Position numbers and translations under genes: made by a program. This document shows positions 49,712 through 58,010 of a DNA stretch of 64,000 nt, piece after piece. Below the pieces are notes generated by a model that had not been told where the DNA came from, did no database searches, and worked only from the letters and a program-made list of their open reading frames with translations. Source of the DNA: JAVJSD01 sp040219575 (lineage in GTDB: Bacteria > Planctomycetota > Planctomycetia > Pirellulales > Pirellulaceae); NCBI GenBank assembly GCA_040219575.1, contig JAVJSD010000104.1, positions 135,024 through 199,023 on the forward strand. The letters are read 5' to 3'. Position 1 is the stretch's first letter. Every line of letters begins with the position of its first letter.

Positions 49712-50781
49712 GCGATACCTTTCTGATACAGAAAACCCCTTAGGTGATCACCTAAGGGGCTCGTATCAATTGGTTTATCGCAGGGGCCCGACAACCGCAG
49801 TTTATGTTTCCGATCGAAATGTAGACGCCTGCAACGCCCACAACCGGAAACGACAGTTGTCCTCGGCTTCCGTTTCAAGCCAACAGGCGAGATGCCTTCA
49901 CCTCTGCTTAAGAGGCTGGCCAGAACTTTCCGCTGTCAGAAGTATCGGTGTTCTGCGGCGAATTGTCAAGTGTAAAACGTTGCATGGACTCCTGCGACTT
50001 CGTGAAAATCCGCACTGCGTTGGTCGCAACTCCTTATCTGCACACCACTTGCGTCCTGCCTGGAGAAATCTCCGTTGATCCGCACGCTGTGAGGTGTCGC
50101 CGGCCGACAGGGGTTCTCACGGAAGATTTGGCGTGAGGTGCGGCAAACTCTCGAAACACGCGCAACGAAACGGCCGCCGAATGTCCGACGGCAAGGCATC
50201 TCTACGATTCTGCTTGAACCGCGCTCAGCGGTTCGAACGGAGCAATGACGTTGGCCGACCTTTCTTGATTTGCTGGCCACCTGCCAGGGCTAGCACTCCG
50301 GATGGGGTTTCTAGCCGCTCTCACGATTCTGTACGTTCTGGCTGGTCGAAGCTCTGCGAGGTGACTCGTCGAGCAATCAGGGACATCTCGATAGTTCACA
50401 CGGGCCCTTGCTCATGGGACCGCCGTGGCGTTGATCACCGCGCACTTCATCCGACGCGGTGGTGAAGCGGGGATCGGGCGGCAGTTCCAGGCGGCGACGT
50501 AGCCGGTCATAGTCGGCCGCTCCGTCGAGGCCTTGGGGCAGCGCAACCAGTGTTCCAGAGCACGCCAGCTTTGCAGAGCTTGCGTGGTCCGGCCGATGAC
50601 GTGGAGCCGCACAGCGGCGCGCGGCATCGACATCGGGCGGCTATTTGTAGCTCCAACCCCTGTCGCTCATACAGCCTGCTTGATTCCCCCCATTCCTGTG
50701 CCCTATCCTCAGGGCTTCGGGAAATCGAATTCCCGTGTCACGGCGATTCGGTGAAACAATTTTTGCGGGGGGAAGCTTCTC
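49712..50781. other. Long region without a supported gene
   Basis: Apart from the palindrome at 49736-49759, which belongs to the minus-strand gene on the left, no frame looks protein-like and no transposon ends are recognised. The GC content is lower to the left (49712-50150) than to the right. The minus strand around 50400-50550 keeps a short protein-like stretch (YDRLRRRLELPPDPRF) that may be the eroded tail of a gene. Confidence 0.5.
49736..49759. promoter_or_regulatory. Perfect 24-bp palindrome, probable operator
   Basis: The half-site CCCCTTAGGTGA is followed at once by its exact inverse, centred between 49747 and 49748. It lies 24 bases upstream of the ATG at 49711 of the two-gene minus unit and is flanked by the weaker inverted pair TGATAC and GTATCA. 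A perfect even palindrome at that distance suits a dimeric repressor binding in the promoter or leader. Confidence 0.7.
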
Positions 50782-53253
50782 ATGCCGGAATCGTTCGACC
50801 CGTATCACACATGGCTGGGCATTCGGCCGGAGCAGCAGCCGGCGGATCATTATCGACTGCTCGGGCTGCACGCCTACGAAGACGACCCGACCGTCATCGA
50901 AAATGCTGCGGACCAGCGGATGATCTATCTGCGGACCCTGCGTGCGGGCCGGCACGCCCAATACTCGGAGAAGCTCCTCAACGAGGTCACGGCCGCGAAG
51001 CTGTGCCTGCTCGACGGGCAGTCGAAAGCGACGTACGACGCGGAACTTCGACGAAAGACGATGCCAACTGCGACGGCCCCGTCCGCGCGTCCCCCAGCGC
51101 TTCCGACCGGTCCGCCCGCACTGAACGTGTCCGCCGTGGAGGTTCCGCTACCGGGCCCACCGGAAATGCGCAGTGTACCGCAGGTTGTTGGCCGCTCGCC
51201 CCAGGGTGGGCTTCACAGGGCGCAGATTCTCGGCATTGCTTGCGCGATCGGTGGCGTGGTGGTGCTCGGCACCGTCGCGTTGGCGGCGATCGGCGGCCTC
51301 TATTGGATGCACCGTACAAATGACGAGCAGGTCGCTCATCGTGCTGTGTCACCGGCAGTTGTCGAGACTCCGTTGACCGAAGTTCTGCCGGAAAGCGACG
51401 GCGAAGTGGGCGAGGATACAAGCGGCTCGGAGACGGCGGACGCCAGTTCACCTCCGGAGACGGTAACCAATGAGACACCAGCCAGCCAGGCGACCTCGGT
51501 AGAGCCGGAAGCGACTGTCGGAAGCGAACCTACTGACGGAGGTTCCTTGCCGGAAGTGACCTCGTCCGAAAGTGATTCGGACACACCGGAGGAGGCGTCC
51601 ACCGAAGCAACGGCCCCGTCGCTGACGACCACCACACCCTCCGAGGCGGCGGAAAGAATTCGCCAGCCCATCCCCAATGAGGACGTGCGGCAAACGATCG
51701 CTGCGAAGATTGAGGAACTCTACCCTGCCTCCGACTACGAATTGCCGTCCCAGCAGGTCGAACTGGCTCGAACGCTTCTTCAGCTCGGCGACGAGACACG
51801 GGACCGGCCCAACGAGCAATTCGTGTTCTACCATCGAGCGATGGAAACCGCCTGCTCGGCAGGTGAGGCCGAATTGATGCTGTCGGCCATCGACGCAATC
51901 GGCATGTACTTCGACTTCGACCAGCACGCGGTGAAGGTTGCGATGCTGGAGCGGTTCGTCGGCGAAGGGGACGAGCCCGCGCGGATTCTGGCGTTGCTCA
52001 AGTCTTCGCAGGAGGTCGCCGCCGCAGCCATGGCGGAAGGCCACTACCAGTCCGCACTACGGATTTCACTCGCCGCCACCCGCTTCTGCGACCGGCCGTT
52101 GGGTAGCAGCGAGTTTCGCGATTCGATACGGCACCAGCACACGCGGATCGAACAGACCTTTCGGGAATTCCAGCAGTTCGAGCAGGCACAAAAGACGCTT
52201 GCTCTCACCTCTGACGATGCTGCCGCAAACTTAGCGGCGGGACGCTGGTATTGTTTCGTCCGGAACGACTGGAAGCGTGGGCTTTCCCATCTGGTCCAAT
52301 CGAGCGACGAACGCTTGAAAGCGTTGGCGTCTGCAGAGCAAAACGTAGTGGCCAATGACGTCGATTCGATGATTGCACTGGGCGACTCCTGGTGGGGACT
52401 CGTCGAATCAGCCGGCCCTGCCGAGAAACGCGCGCTCGCCACCCGCGCCCGGCATTGGTACGACCGGGCGGCGTCTCACCCGCTCTCCGGAATCAAAAAG
52501 CTGGCGGTCGAGAAACGGCAAGGCGAGATCGCCGCACTTGTCGACAGCTTGCAGCCGCTCACCTGGGACTTCACGGCAGGGGCGCCCTCCAGCGACGATG
52601 CCGAATCGAAGACCACGGATGACGCGTTCGTGACTCTGTTTTCGAGCGGCCTGAATTCCGCTGTGCAGTCTCATGACTTTGGGGCCGCCGAGCGCTCGTT
52701 CGCGCATTGCGAGCGCCTGCGTGGCGAGCACGTGCCCACGTTGAACAACTACGCACTGACTCTGGTTCGCGGCCGTAGCTTCGGTCAGGCGATCAACCTG
52801 TGGAATAAAGCGGCGGAACTGGGCCCGCCGACGCGCGAACTGCGCCACAACGTGGAGCGGTTTCGCCGCCTCACCTCCACCGATGGCTTTTCGTTGAGCA
52901 GTGCACAGAGCCGCTCGCTGGACGAGTTGTGCGACAAGGTCGCCAGCCGCGACGGCTACGTGGACGGCACAGCGTGGCTGTATATGCCGCTCGACAGCGC
53001 CGCATCGCGGTCCAGTTACGAAGACGATCGTTGTATGTACTGTGCTGGCACAGGCAAGGCCGATTGCCCGGTGCGGCAATGCGCGCGGGGCACGATTCCG
53101 ACCAAGACGACGGAATCGGTCGGCGTCAATACGATTACCGGGCAGCCCATTCTCAAGACTGTCACGATCCGGGTTCCCTGCCGGGCATGCGGCGCGAGCG
53201 GAGATGTCGATTGTCCGCACTGCTACGATGGCAAAGATCGGTCGAGCCGATGA
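50782..53253 (+). CDS. Planctomycete J-domain-like membrane protein with TPR-type helices and DnaJ zinc-finger motifs
   Basis: An 823-residue protein. It opens MPESFDPYHTWLGIRPEQQP, ADHYRLLGLHAYEDDP, a degenerate J-domain-like start seen in many planctomycete proteins (no HPD is seen). One membrane helix lies at about 152-176 (GIACAIGGVVVLGTVALAAI), then a Thr/Ser/Glu-rich linker to about 290, then helical repeats of TPR character (300-690). The C-terminus has CxxCxGxG-like knuckles, CMYCAGTGKADC near 750 and CRACGASGDVDCPHC near 800, as in the DnaJ zinc-binding domain. Probably a membrane-anchored co-chaperone or scaffold; partner unknown. Confidence 0.8.
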   Translation: MPESFDPYHTWLGIRPEQQPADHYRLLGLHAYEDDPTVIENAADQRMIYLRTLRAGRHAQYSEKLLNEVTAAKLCLLDGQSKATYDAELRRKTMPTATAPSARPPALPTGPPALNVSAVEVPLPGPPEMRSVPQVVGRSPQGGLHRAQILGIACAIGGVVVLGTVALAAIGGLYWMHRTNDEQVAHRAVSPAVVETPLTEVLPESDGEVGEDTSGSETADASSPPETVTNETPASQATSVEPEATVGSEPTDGGSLPEVTSSESDSDTPEEASTEATAPSLTTTTPSEAAERIRQPIPNEDVRQTIAAKIEELYPASDYELPSQQVELARTLLQLGDETRDRPNEQFVFYHRAMETACSAGEAELMLSAIDAIGMYFDFDQHAVKVAMLERFVGEGDEPARILALLKSSQEVAAAAMAEGHYQSALRISLAATRFCDRPLGSSEFRDSIRHQHTRIEQTFREFQQFEQAQKTLALTSDDAAANLAAGRWYCFVRNDWKRGLSHLVQSSDERLKALASAEQNVVANDVDSMIALGDSWWGLVESAGPAEKRALATRARHWYDRAASHPLSGIKKLAVEKRQGEIAALVDSLQPLTWDFTAGAPSSDDAESKTTDDAFVTLFSSGLNSAVQSHDFGAAERSFAHCERLRGEHVPTLNNYALTLVRGRSFGQAINLWNKAAELGPPTRELRHNVERFRRLTSTDGFSLSSAQSRSLDELCDKVASRDGYVDGTAWLYMPLDSAASRSSYEDDRCMYCAGTGKADCPVRQCARGTIPTKTTESVGVNTITGQPILKTVTIRVPCRACGASGDVDCPHCYDGKDRSSR

Positions 53254-53342
53254 CAACTAATGGCGACCTGAAGCTGGATGCGGCGTTCGCCTGCTCAGGC
53301 CGCCCGACGGACCTTTACCCGCCGAGCGTGAACTAGCTAGCG

Positions 53343-53852
53343 TCAGGGGTGAGTTCCGCTGAAGACTTTTTGTGGTGTGCCGTTGGCATCAGTGAGTGCG
53401 ATTAAGCCTCCATTCGTCTTGTCGGCTTGAATCGACACTACCGCTTTATCGAGCGCATTGTGGACGTCTATCATCCCACCTCCATGCGTTCCTCCTCCGA
53501 CAGTCACGCACGGCTTTCCACGATTGTAGATATCGAGAGAACCGCTGTTGTTGCCGGCAAGCATGCTGAGACAAGCAGTTCCATCCCCACTGGAGAAGAT
53601 AGCTGCGCCGCCCTCAGCAGAAGAAGTGATGACCACGACCGGTTTGTCGTTGGCTCCGATGATCTCTATACGTTGTGCCTTGATCGTCTCAAAATCGACG
53701 TTGCCTCCACTGGTCGTAGCCCCTGCCGAAGGCGGGCTTGACCGCGTGCAACTCGCCGTCCAGGCGACAAAAGACACGCACCCAACCGCGACAATCTTCC
53801 AGAGCAAACCCTGTCGTTCGAGTTTGGCGATACGCTGTTCGTAACTGTTCAT
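53343..53852 (-). CDS. Membrane-anchored hypothetical protein with beta-rich C-terminus
   Basis: A 169-residue protein. A short coiled N-terminus (MNSYEQRIAKLERQGLLWKI) leads into a membrane helix (VAVGCVSFVAWTASC). The rest is a chain of short beta strands with repeated 'hydrophobic-I-x-x-D/N-G' units (QRIEIIGANDKPVVVITSSA; MIDVHNALDKAVVSIQADKT), suggesting a small beta-helix or propeller outside the membrane. No enzyme motif. The coiled-coil-TM-beta layout is shared by many unannotated bacterial proteins. Function unknown. Confidence 0.7.
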   Translation of the reverse strand: MNSYEQRIAKLERQGLLWKIVAVGCVSFVAWTASCTRSSPPSAGATTSGGNVDFETIKAQRIEIIGANDKPVVVITSSAEGGAAIFSSGDGTACLSMLAGNNSGSLDIYNRGKPCVTVGGGTHGGGMIDVHNALDKAVVSIQADKTNGGLIALTDANGTPQKVFSGTHP

Positions 53853-53909
53853 GTCGTATTATCCAAGTCGGGAGTCGGCGTCACACCGACAGTGCGAAAT
53901 CGCCGGTCG

Positions 53910-54440
53910 CTACGGGCCGGTGTTTCCGAGAAACGTGCCTCGCAGCGCGGCACCGATCGCGGCACCGACAAGTTCGGAGAGTGCTTTTCTTCCAGCTTGA
54001 CTTGCAACATTCTTACCAGCATCGGCAAGGGTCGCCCCGATCGACTTCTTCGACTTCAAGCTTTCTGGGGCGGCCGAAAGAGCCTCAAACCCTTTCGGAC
54101 TTAGGACGTACCTACAGGCGTTTCTGCTCTCGTCATTGACCTGCTCGTTGGCCTGGATGTAACTGCATTTGGCAAGCCATCGGATCGTATGCCACGCAAG
54201 CGACTCCTGACTCCTAAATTCCGTTGTTCGCTGTTGAGGTTCTCTTTCCAGCCTCTTGTCGCCTTGCACGGCGGCCGCAATAACGTCTGGCTCCCATGCG
54301 GCGTGGCCCAGTTGCTGAAGGTGTTCCTCGGCAAGAGTGCCGTGGTCCAGCATGATGGGTTCTGGGAAACTCGTGTATAGCTTCGCGAAGATCGTCGCCG
54401 CGTAGCTGTTGAAATGATCGATGTTCTCCACGTTGGTCAT
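53910..54440 (-). CDS. Hypothetical protein with winged-helix-like middle and glycine/alanine-rich tail
   Basis: A 176-residue protein. The middle (ESLAWHTIRWLAKCSYIQAN, CRYVLSPKGFEAL) has the look of a winged helix ('vLSPkG' beta-wing phrase). The tail (KALSELVGAAIGAALRGTFL) is an amphipathic Gly/Ala helix that could enter a membrane or oligomerise. No known family is recognised. It stands 24 bp before the nuclease gene on the same strand and may be co-transcribed. Function unknown. Confidence 0.68.
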   Translation of the reverse strand: MTNVENIDHFNSYAATIFAKLYTSFPEPIMLDHGTLAEEHLQQLGHAAWEPDVIAAAVQGDKRLEREPQQRTTEFRSQESLAWHTIRWLAKCSYIQANEQVNDESRNACRYVLSPKGFEALSAAPESLKSKKSIGATLADAGKNVASQAGRKALSELVGAAIGAALRGTFLGNTGP

Positions 54441-54464
54441 CTCCGTTGTGCCGTGAACCGGCGT

Positions 54465-55322
54465 CTACCCACCGCACATCCCGCACGCATCGCCTTCGTT
54501 GGGCCCGCAGTACCGCCCCTGCTTCGTGTTCCCGAACCAGCGGCAAGAGCTGTTGTGCCGCGCGCCGGTGGACGTGTTCAGCCAGTAGCGGGCGACGGGC
54601 TCGCCTTCGGCAGGGGGCGCTCGCGGTTCCACTTCTCGCGGCGGCGCATTCGCAACCCGCGCCGCCCGCTCTGACGCGCTCAAATCTCGCCACTCCCAAG
54701 GCGGGATCGGATTCACGTCCGCCCACAAACCCACCTTCGCCTCGCGTGCCGACACCTCGCTGGCCGCCAACGCCGCATCGCTGCTGTATTTCTTGTAGTG
54801 CCAAGAAAAGCCGTCGCGGACGAGGGCGTGATTCGCTGACTCGTCGCCCACCAGCACCTCGCCCAAGGTTCGGCCGTACCGATCCTGGCCGGTGACCCGC
54901 ACCCGCACCTGCTTGCCGAAGCAGAGCGACGCCAGATGCTTCTTCGCCGCCGTGCCGAATGGCTGGCCGGTTTCAGGGCAGTCGATTCCCTCAAGGCGAA
55001 CCTTCACGGGGCGCTCATCGACGAGCACCTGGAGCGTATCGCCATCGGTGATCGACACCACCTTGCCTTCGAGCCAGGGCGAATCGGCGTCGTTGGACGC
55101 GGCAAGCTCTGTCTCTGGCCGCAGGAATTCGCGCGCTGAGCCATCTTCGATCGGCGCATCAGCCTGCCAGCCGCTATCCCCTGGCTGCTGAACTTCAGCG
55201 ATGCGAGCCGGTGAGTAGCCGCAGCACAGCAGAAATGGCAGTGCGAGGGTGGTAATTGCCGCAGCCCAGACAGTCGCCGTCGAGGAGAATTTTCGGCGAT
55301 GACCACGTTTCGGATGCGGCAT
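54465..55322 (-). CDS. Secreted or lipid-anchored thermonuclease (SNase) family protein
   Basis: The ATG at 55322 (MPHPKRGHRRKFSSTATVWA) has an AAGGGG ribosome site, unlike the in-frame ATG at 55343. The 285-residue protein has an N-terminal membrane segment (AAITTLALPFLLCCGYSP, with a possible lipobox Cys), then a complete staphylococcal-nuclease fold: KVVSITDGDTLQVLVDERPV, VRLEGIDCPETGQPFG (Ca2+-binding Asp and active-site Arg), and DRYGRTLGEVLVGDE (second Arg, Glu). The C-terminal tail ends in a Cys cluster (HNSSCRWFGN, GDACGMCGG). It should cleave DNA or RNA at or outside the membrane. Confidence 0.88.
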   Translation of the reverse strand: MPHPKRGHRRKFSSTATVWAAAITTLALPFLLCCGYSPARIAEVQQPGDSGWQADAPIEDGSAREFLRPETELAASNDADSPWLEGKVVSITDGDTLQVLVDERPVKVRLEGIDCPETGQPFGTAAKKHLASLCFGKQVRVRVTGQDRYGRTLGEVLVGDESANHALVRDGFSWHYKKYSSDAALAASEVSAREAKVGLWADVNPIPPWEWRDLSASERAARVANAPPREVEPRAPPAEGEPVARYWLNTSTGARHNSSCRWFGNTKQGRYCGPNEGDACGMCGG

Positions 55323-55497
55323 GCTGAACCCCTTGGATGACACGCGGGACTGAGGCTAGCAGTGGGCAATTTCGTTCGCAACTAGAAACGATCGCCGTGC
55401 AGACTTTTTTCGGAGGAAGTTTGCACCGAGCGCTGGGCCACGATAGGCTGCCTTAACCGACTGATCCTTGAAATCGACCATGAGGAGGGAGCGCGCG

Positions 55498-55950
55498 GTG
55501 GAAAGCGACGACCAAAGAGGCAGCGAGAAGTCCCTTGCGCGACAAGACCGCTCCCACGACATCATCCCATTGGGCGACAAAGGGAGCCTTGATCTATCGT
55601 CTCTTCCGGAAGAGGACCGCAACGAACTGAAGAAGGCTTTCGTCCAGGGGCAACTAGCCTTGCACGAAAAGATGCAGGAACTGGGGATAGAAAACGAAGC
55701 GTTAGACCGTCGAATCGGAGATATGAGCCGAATGGTTGAAGAGGCCTCCAGCGCCAGCGCATCCGCGACGATCACGGGTGCGTACAACGACAAGATGGGG
55801 AGAACCGAGGTAATCCTGGGCAACACCGAGACTGCGGCGAAGGGCAAATTGGACCGCACGCAAAAGGGGCAACGGGACATGACCCTCGTCTACGTGGTGA
55901 TAGCGGCTGTCGCCGCGGTGATTATCACGGCGATTCTCTTTGGTCGATAG
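55498..55950 (+). CDS. Tail-anchored coiled-coil protein, first gene of a three-gene operon
   Basis: A GTG at 55498 ((M)ESDDQRGSEKSLARQDRSHD) is chosen over the in-frame ATG at 55468 because GAGGAGGGA at 55482-55490 is a strong ribosome site nine bases upstream. The 150-residue protein has a helical coiled segment (EEDRNELKKAFVQGQLALHE, KMQELGIENEALDRRIGDMS) and a single C-terminal membrane helix (MTLVYVVIAAVAAVIITAIL) as its last element, the tail-anchor topology. No family recognised. The next gene begins 3 bp after its stop. Confidence 0.72.
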   Translation: MESDDQRGSEKSLARQDRSHDIIPLGDKGSLDLSSLPEEDRNELKKAFVQGQLALHEKMQELGIENEALDRRIGDMSRMVEEASSASASATITGAYNDKMGRTEVILGNTETAAKGKLDRTQKGQRDMTLVYVVIAAVAAVIITAILFGR

Positions 55951-55953
55951 CCA

Positions 55954-56244
55954 ATGGCAACCAGGCTTGAGTTTGACGAGTCAGAAGAACTCGCGGATGT
56001 CCTTGCCCGATTCCACGATGTGTCCTTGGCCGTTGGCCTGAACGATGAACAGCGAGTGGCCGGTGAGCAGTTCATTCAAACCTTTCACCCGACGCTGGTG
56101 AGAAGCGTGAAGCTCGGCAACCAAGCACGCATCGAAAAGACGATCGGTGACGGCAAGTCTTCGATCCGCATCGTTGCGCTTCCGAAAGCGCGACGTAGCC
56201 GAATTCGACATTTCCTCTCTATCCTGCTAGGCACAAATGCGTAG
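55954..56244 (+). CDS. Small hypothetical protein, second gene of the operon
   Basis: A 96-residue protein (MATRLEFDESEELADVLARF). Its middle is helical, and the C-terminus is basic (IVALPKARRSRIRHFLSILL) and slightly hydrophobic. The start is 3 bp after the previous stop and its own stop overlaps the next start by 8 bp, so co-translation is likely. No motif is recognised. Confidence 0.65.
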   Translation: MATRLEFDESEELADVLARFHDVSLAVGLNDEQRVAGEQFIQTFHPTLVRSVKLGNQARIEKTIGDGKSSIRIVALPKARRSRIRHFLSILLGTNA

Positions 56245-57061
56245 GCGGAACTACAGGCATGGCTACTCTCGTCGCGACGCAGGACGCGACGCTGCCATGC
56301 GGCACATTGAGGAAGCGCGGCAGCTGTCTGTTGAACTTGGGGGCACAGACAAGGACGTCAAAGCCTACTTTTTCGATCTGCTGCCCCACGAACTGCGGCC
56401 GATCCTAGACGCCTACGAACAACAGCACGGAAAGAAGGCCCGCGACTATGCGAAGCAGACTTTCGAGAAGTGGCGAAGTGGTGCAACAAAGATGAGTGGG
56501 CTAGTCGCAGGGAGGCTCTTCGAGCTGCTTCCTCGCTTCATGCCGCGAAAGACGAAGTTTGATTTGGTTAAGAGCCTCTGGGAGAGCAAATGCCCGACGT
56601 CGCGCAAAGTGCTCTATGTCGGTCCTGATGCGTTGGTGCAAGAAGTTTGCTGCAGGGCGCGAGAGCACCTCACCAACGCCGTGATCGAGTACACCATTCC
56701 GGAGTCGATCACGCGGCGGTTCAGGTGGTTGGCCGAGAAAGACGTTGAATTGCAGCAGGAGCTGTACAACTATTTTCTGCAATTGAATCGCGAAGCCGTA
56801 ATCGAGGCCAGCGAGGTTCGCATCCCCGCACTGCTTACCCAGCTCGCACAGCAGCGGACCGTTCAGCGTATCAGCCAGACCATCGTCGTTGCGAACCATA
56901 GTCTCGAACTGGTGTTCGACCCGGAAGCGTCCGGAGTTTCAAGCAGTCCGCCCGTCCTTGCACCATCAATTCCAGAACGAGCCGAGGCGAATGCGGGCTG
57001 TTTGATCGCGATTGTAGTCGCCACAGTCCTGGCCCTTCTCTTGTTTGCAGCGGCAGGGTAA
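56237..57061 (+). CDS. Tail-anchored hypothetical protein, third gene of the operon
   Basis: A 274-residue protein (MRRRNYRHGYSRRDAGRDAA). It is helical through most of its length (HELRPILDAYEQQHGKKARD; YAKQTFEKWRSG) with an isolated strand region (SRKVLYVGPDALVQEVCCRA). The C-terminus ends in a membrane helix (AGCLIAIVVATVLALLLFAA). With the first gene of the operon it makes two tail-anchored proteins around a small soluble one, a layout suggesting a membrane complex. Function unknown; position in a defence island is the only hint. Confidence 0.68.
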   Translation: MRRRNYRHGYSRRDAGRDAAMRHIEEARQLSVELGGTDKDVKAYFFDLLPHELRPILDAYEQQHGKKARDYAKQTFEKWRSGATKMSGLVAGRLFELLPRFMPRKTKFDLVKSLWESKCPTSRKVLYVGPDALVQEVCCRAREHLTNAVIEYTIPESITRRFRWLAEKDVELQQELYNYFLQLNREAVIEASEVRIPALLTQLAQQRTVQRISQTIVVANHSLELVFDPEASGVSSSPPVLAPSIPERAEANAGCLIAIVVATVLALLLFAAAG

Positions 57062-57136
57062 CGAGGGGGACACTGCCCACCCCCATGGCAACGGAGGCAG
57101 AAGAATTCCCATTAGATTCTTTCCCCAATTTGACCA

Positions 57137-57730
57137 ATGAAAGAAGAACTCAAGAGCGCAGGTATTTCGGCATTCTGGGGTGTCGTGTTCCTGCTCGGCG
57201 CTGTTTGGTTTTGGCACTACCTGGTTGGCAACCCGTTCGACGAATTCGCTTTGGTAACTCGTGGGCAAACGGCACCGGGATTCATCGTAGATACGTGGGA
57301 GGATGTAGAGTATGGCGATGAGGGTGGAACGCACTGGTTTCACGCCGCTGTCTACAAATACCGGCTGCCTGATGGCCGAGAATTCACGCAGCGGACAAAA
57401 ACCAATTCCGGCCCCTTGCGGTCGGAGTTTCGTGATCTTACCCAGCCATATCCCATCGAAGTCGAGTATTTGCCCGACGCCCCTGCTGTGAGCAGAATCA
57501 AAGGCAACGGTAGTCCGAGCGTCTTTGACTGGCTATGGCGTAGGGTTGGGCTTGGGGGCCTGCTGCTTGCACTGTTTCTGTCGCCCGGCATTTTCATGCT
57601 CCGTATCGCCCTCAGTGACTTCAAGAAGTATCGTCAAAATGTCAGGTCCGACGACTTTCTGCGTGCGGTAGATGACCTCGGGAGATGCGTCGATGCGGAA
57701 GAGGCACCCCCGCACAATCCAAATTCGTAG
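57137..57730 (+). CDS. DUF3592-like membrane protein
   Basis: A 197-residue protein with two membrane helices: SAFWGVVFLLGAVWFWHYLV near the N-terminus and LGGLLLALFLSPGIFMLRIA near residue 145. The loop between them is beta-rich (TRGQTAPGFIVDTWED...HAAVYKYRLPDGREFTQRTK...YPIEVEYLPDAPAVSRIKG), with the 'V-x-Y-L-P-x-x-P' ending that marks DUF3592. Unknown function. It starts 75 bp after the previous operon and may be its fourth gene. Confidence 0.78.
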   Translation: MKEELKSAGISAFWGVVFLLGAVWFWHYLVGNPFDEFALVTRGQTAPGFIVDTWEDVEYGDEGGTHWFHAAVYKYRLPDGREFTQRTKTNSGPLRSEFRDLTQPYPIEVEYLPDAPAVSRIKGNGSPSVFDWLWRRVGLGGLLLALFLSPGIFMLRIALSDFKKYRQNVRSDDFLRAVDDLGRCVDAEEAPPHNPNS

Positions 57731-58010
57731 CCGATGCGTTGCCAAGCATTGATGGGACAACCAAGGCAAGCATGGCGACGGCTGGAAACAATCGGCTGGC
57801 GAGGGCAGCAGAAGCGCAACCCAGGAACCACACCGCCATCGGGTGGCTAGCACGCCAGAAGCCCCAGGATGCCCCAGGACGCACGTTCCGAAAACACGCC
57901 CGGGTGGGTCGTCTGGACAAGAGATCGTGCGGCAGGCGGCTAGCTGGGCGTCCATTTCTCATGCGCCGGTTTCAACCAGAGGGGGCGTGGCTTTCGCGAC
58001 TCTCTGCCGA
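57731..58010. other. Intergenic, no supported gene
   Basis: The region lies between the DUF3592 gene and the convergent mcrC stop. No protein-like frame, repeat or terminator hairpin with a T-tract is clear. Confidence 0.5.
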
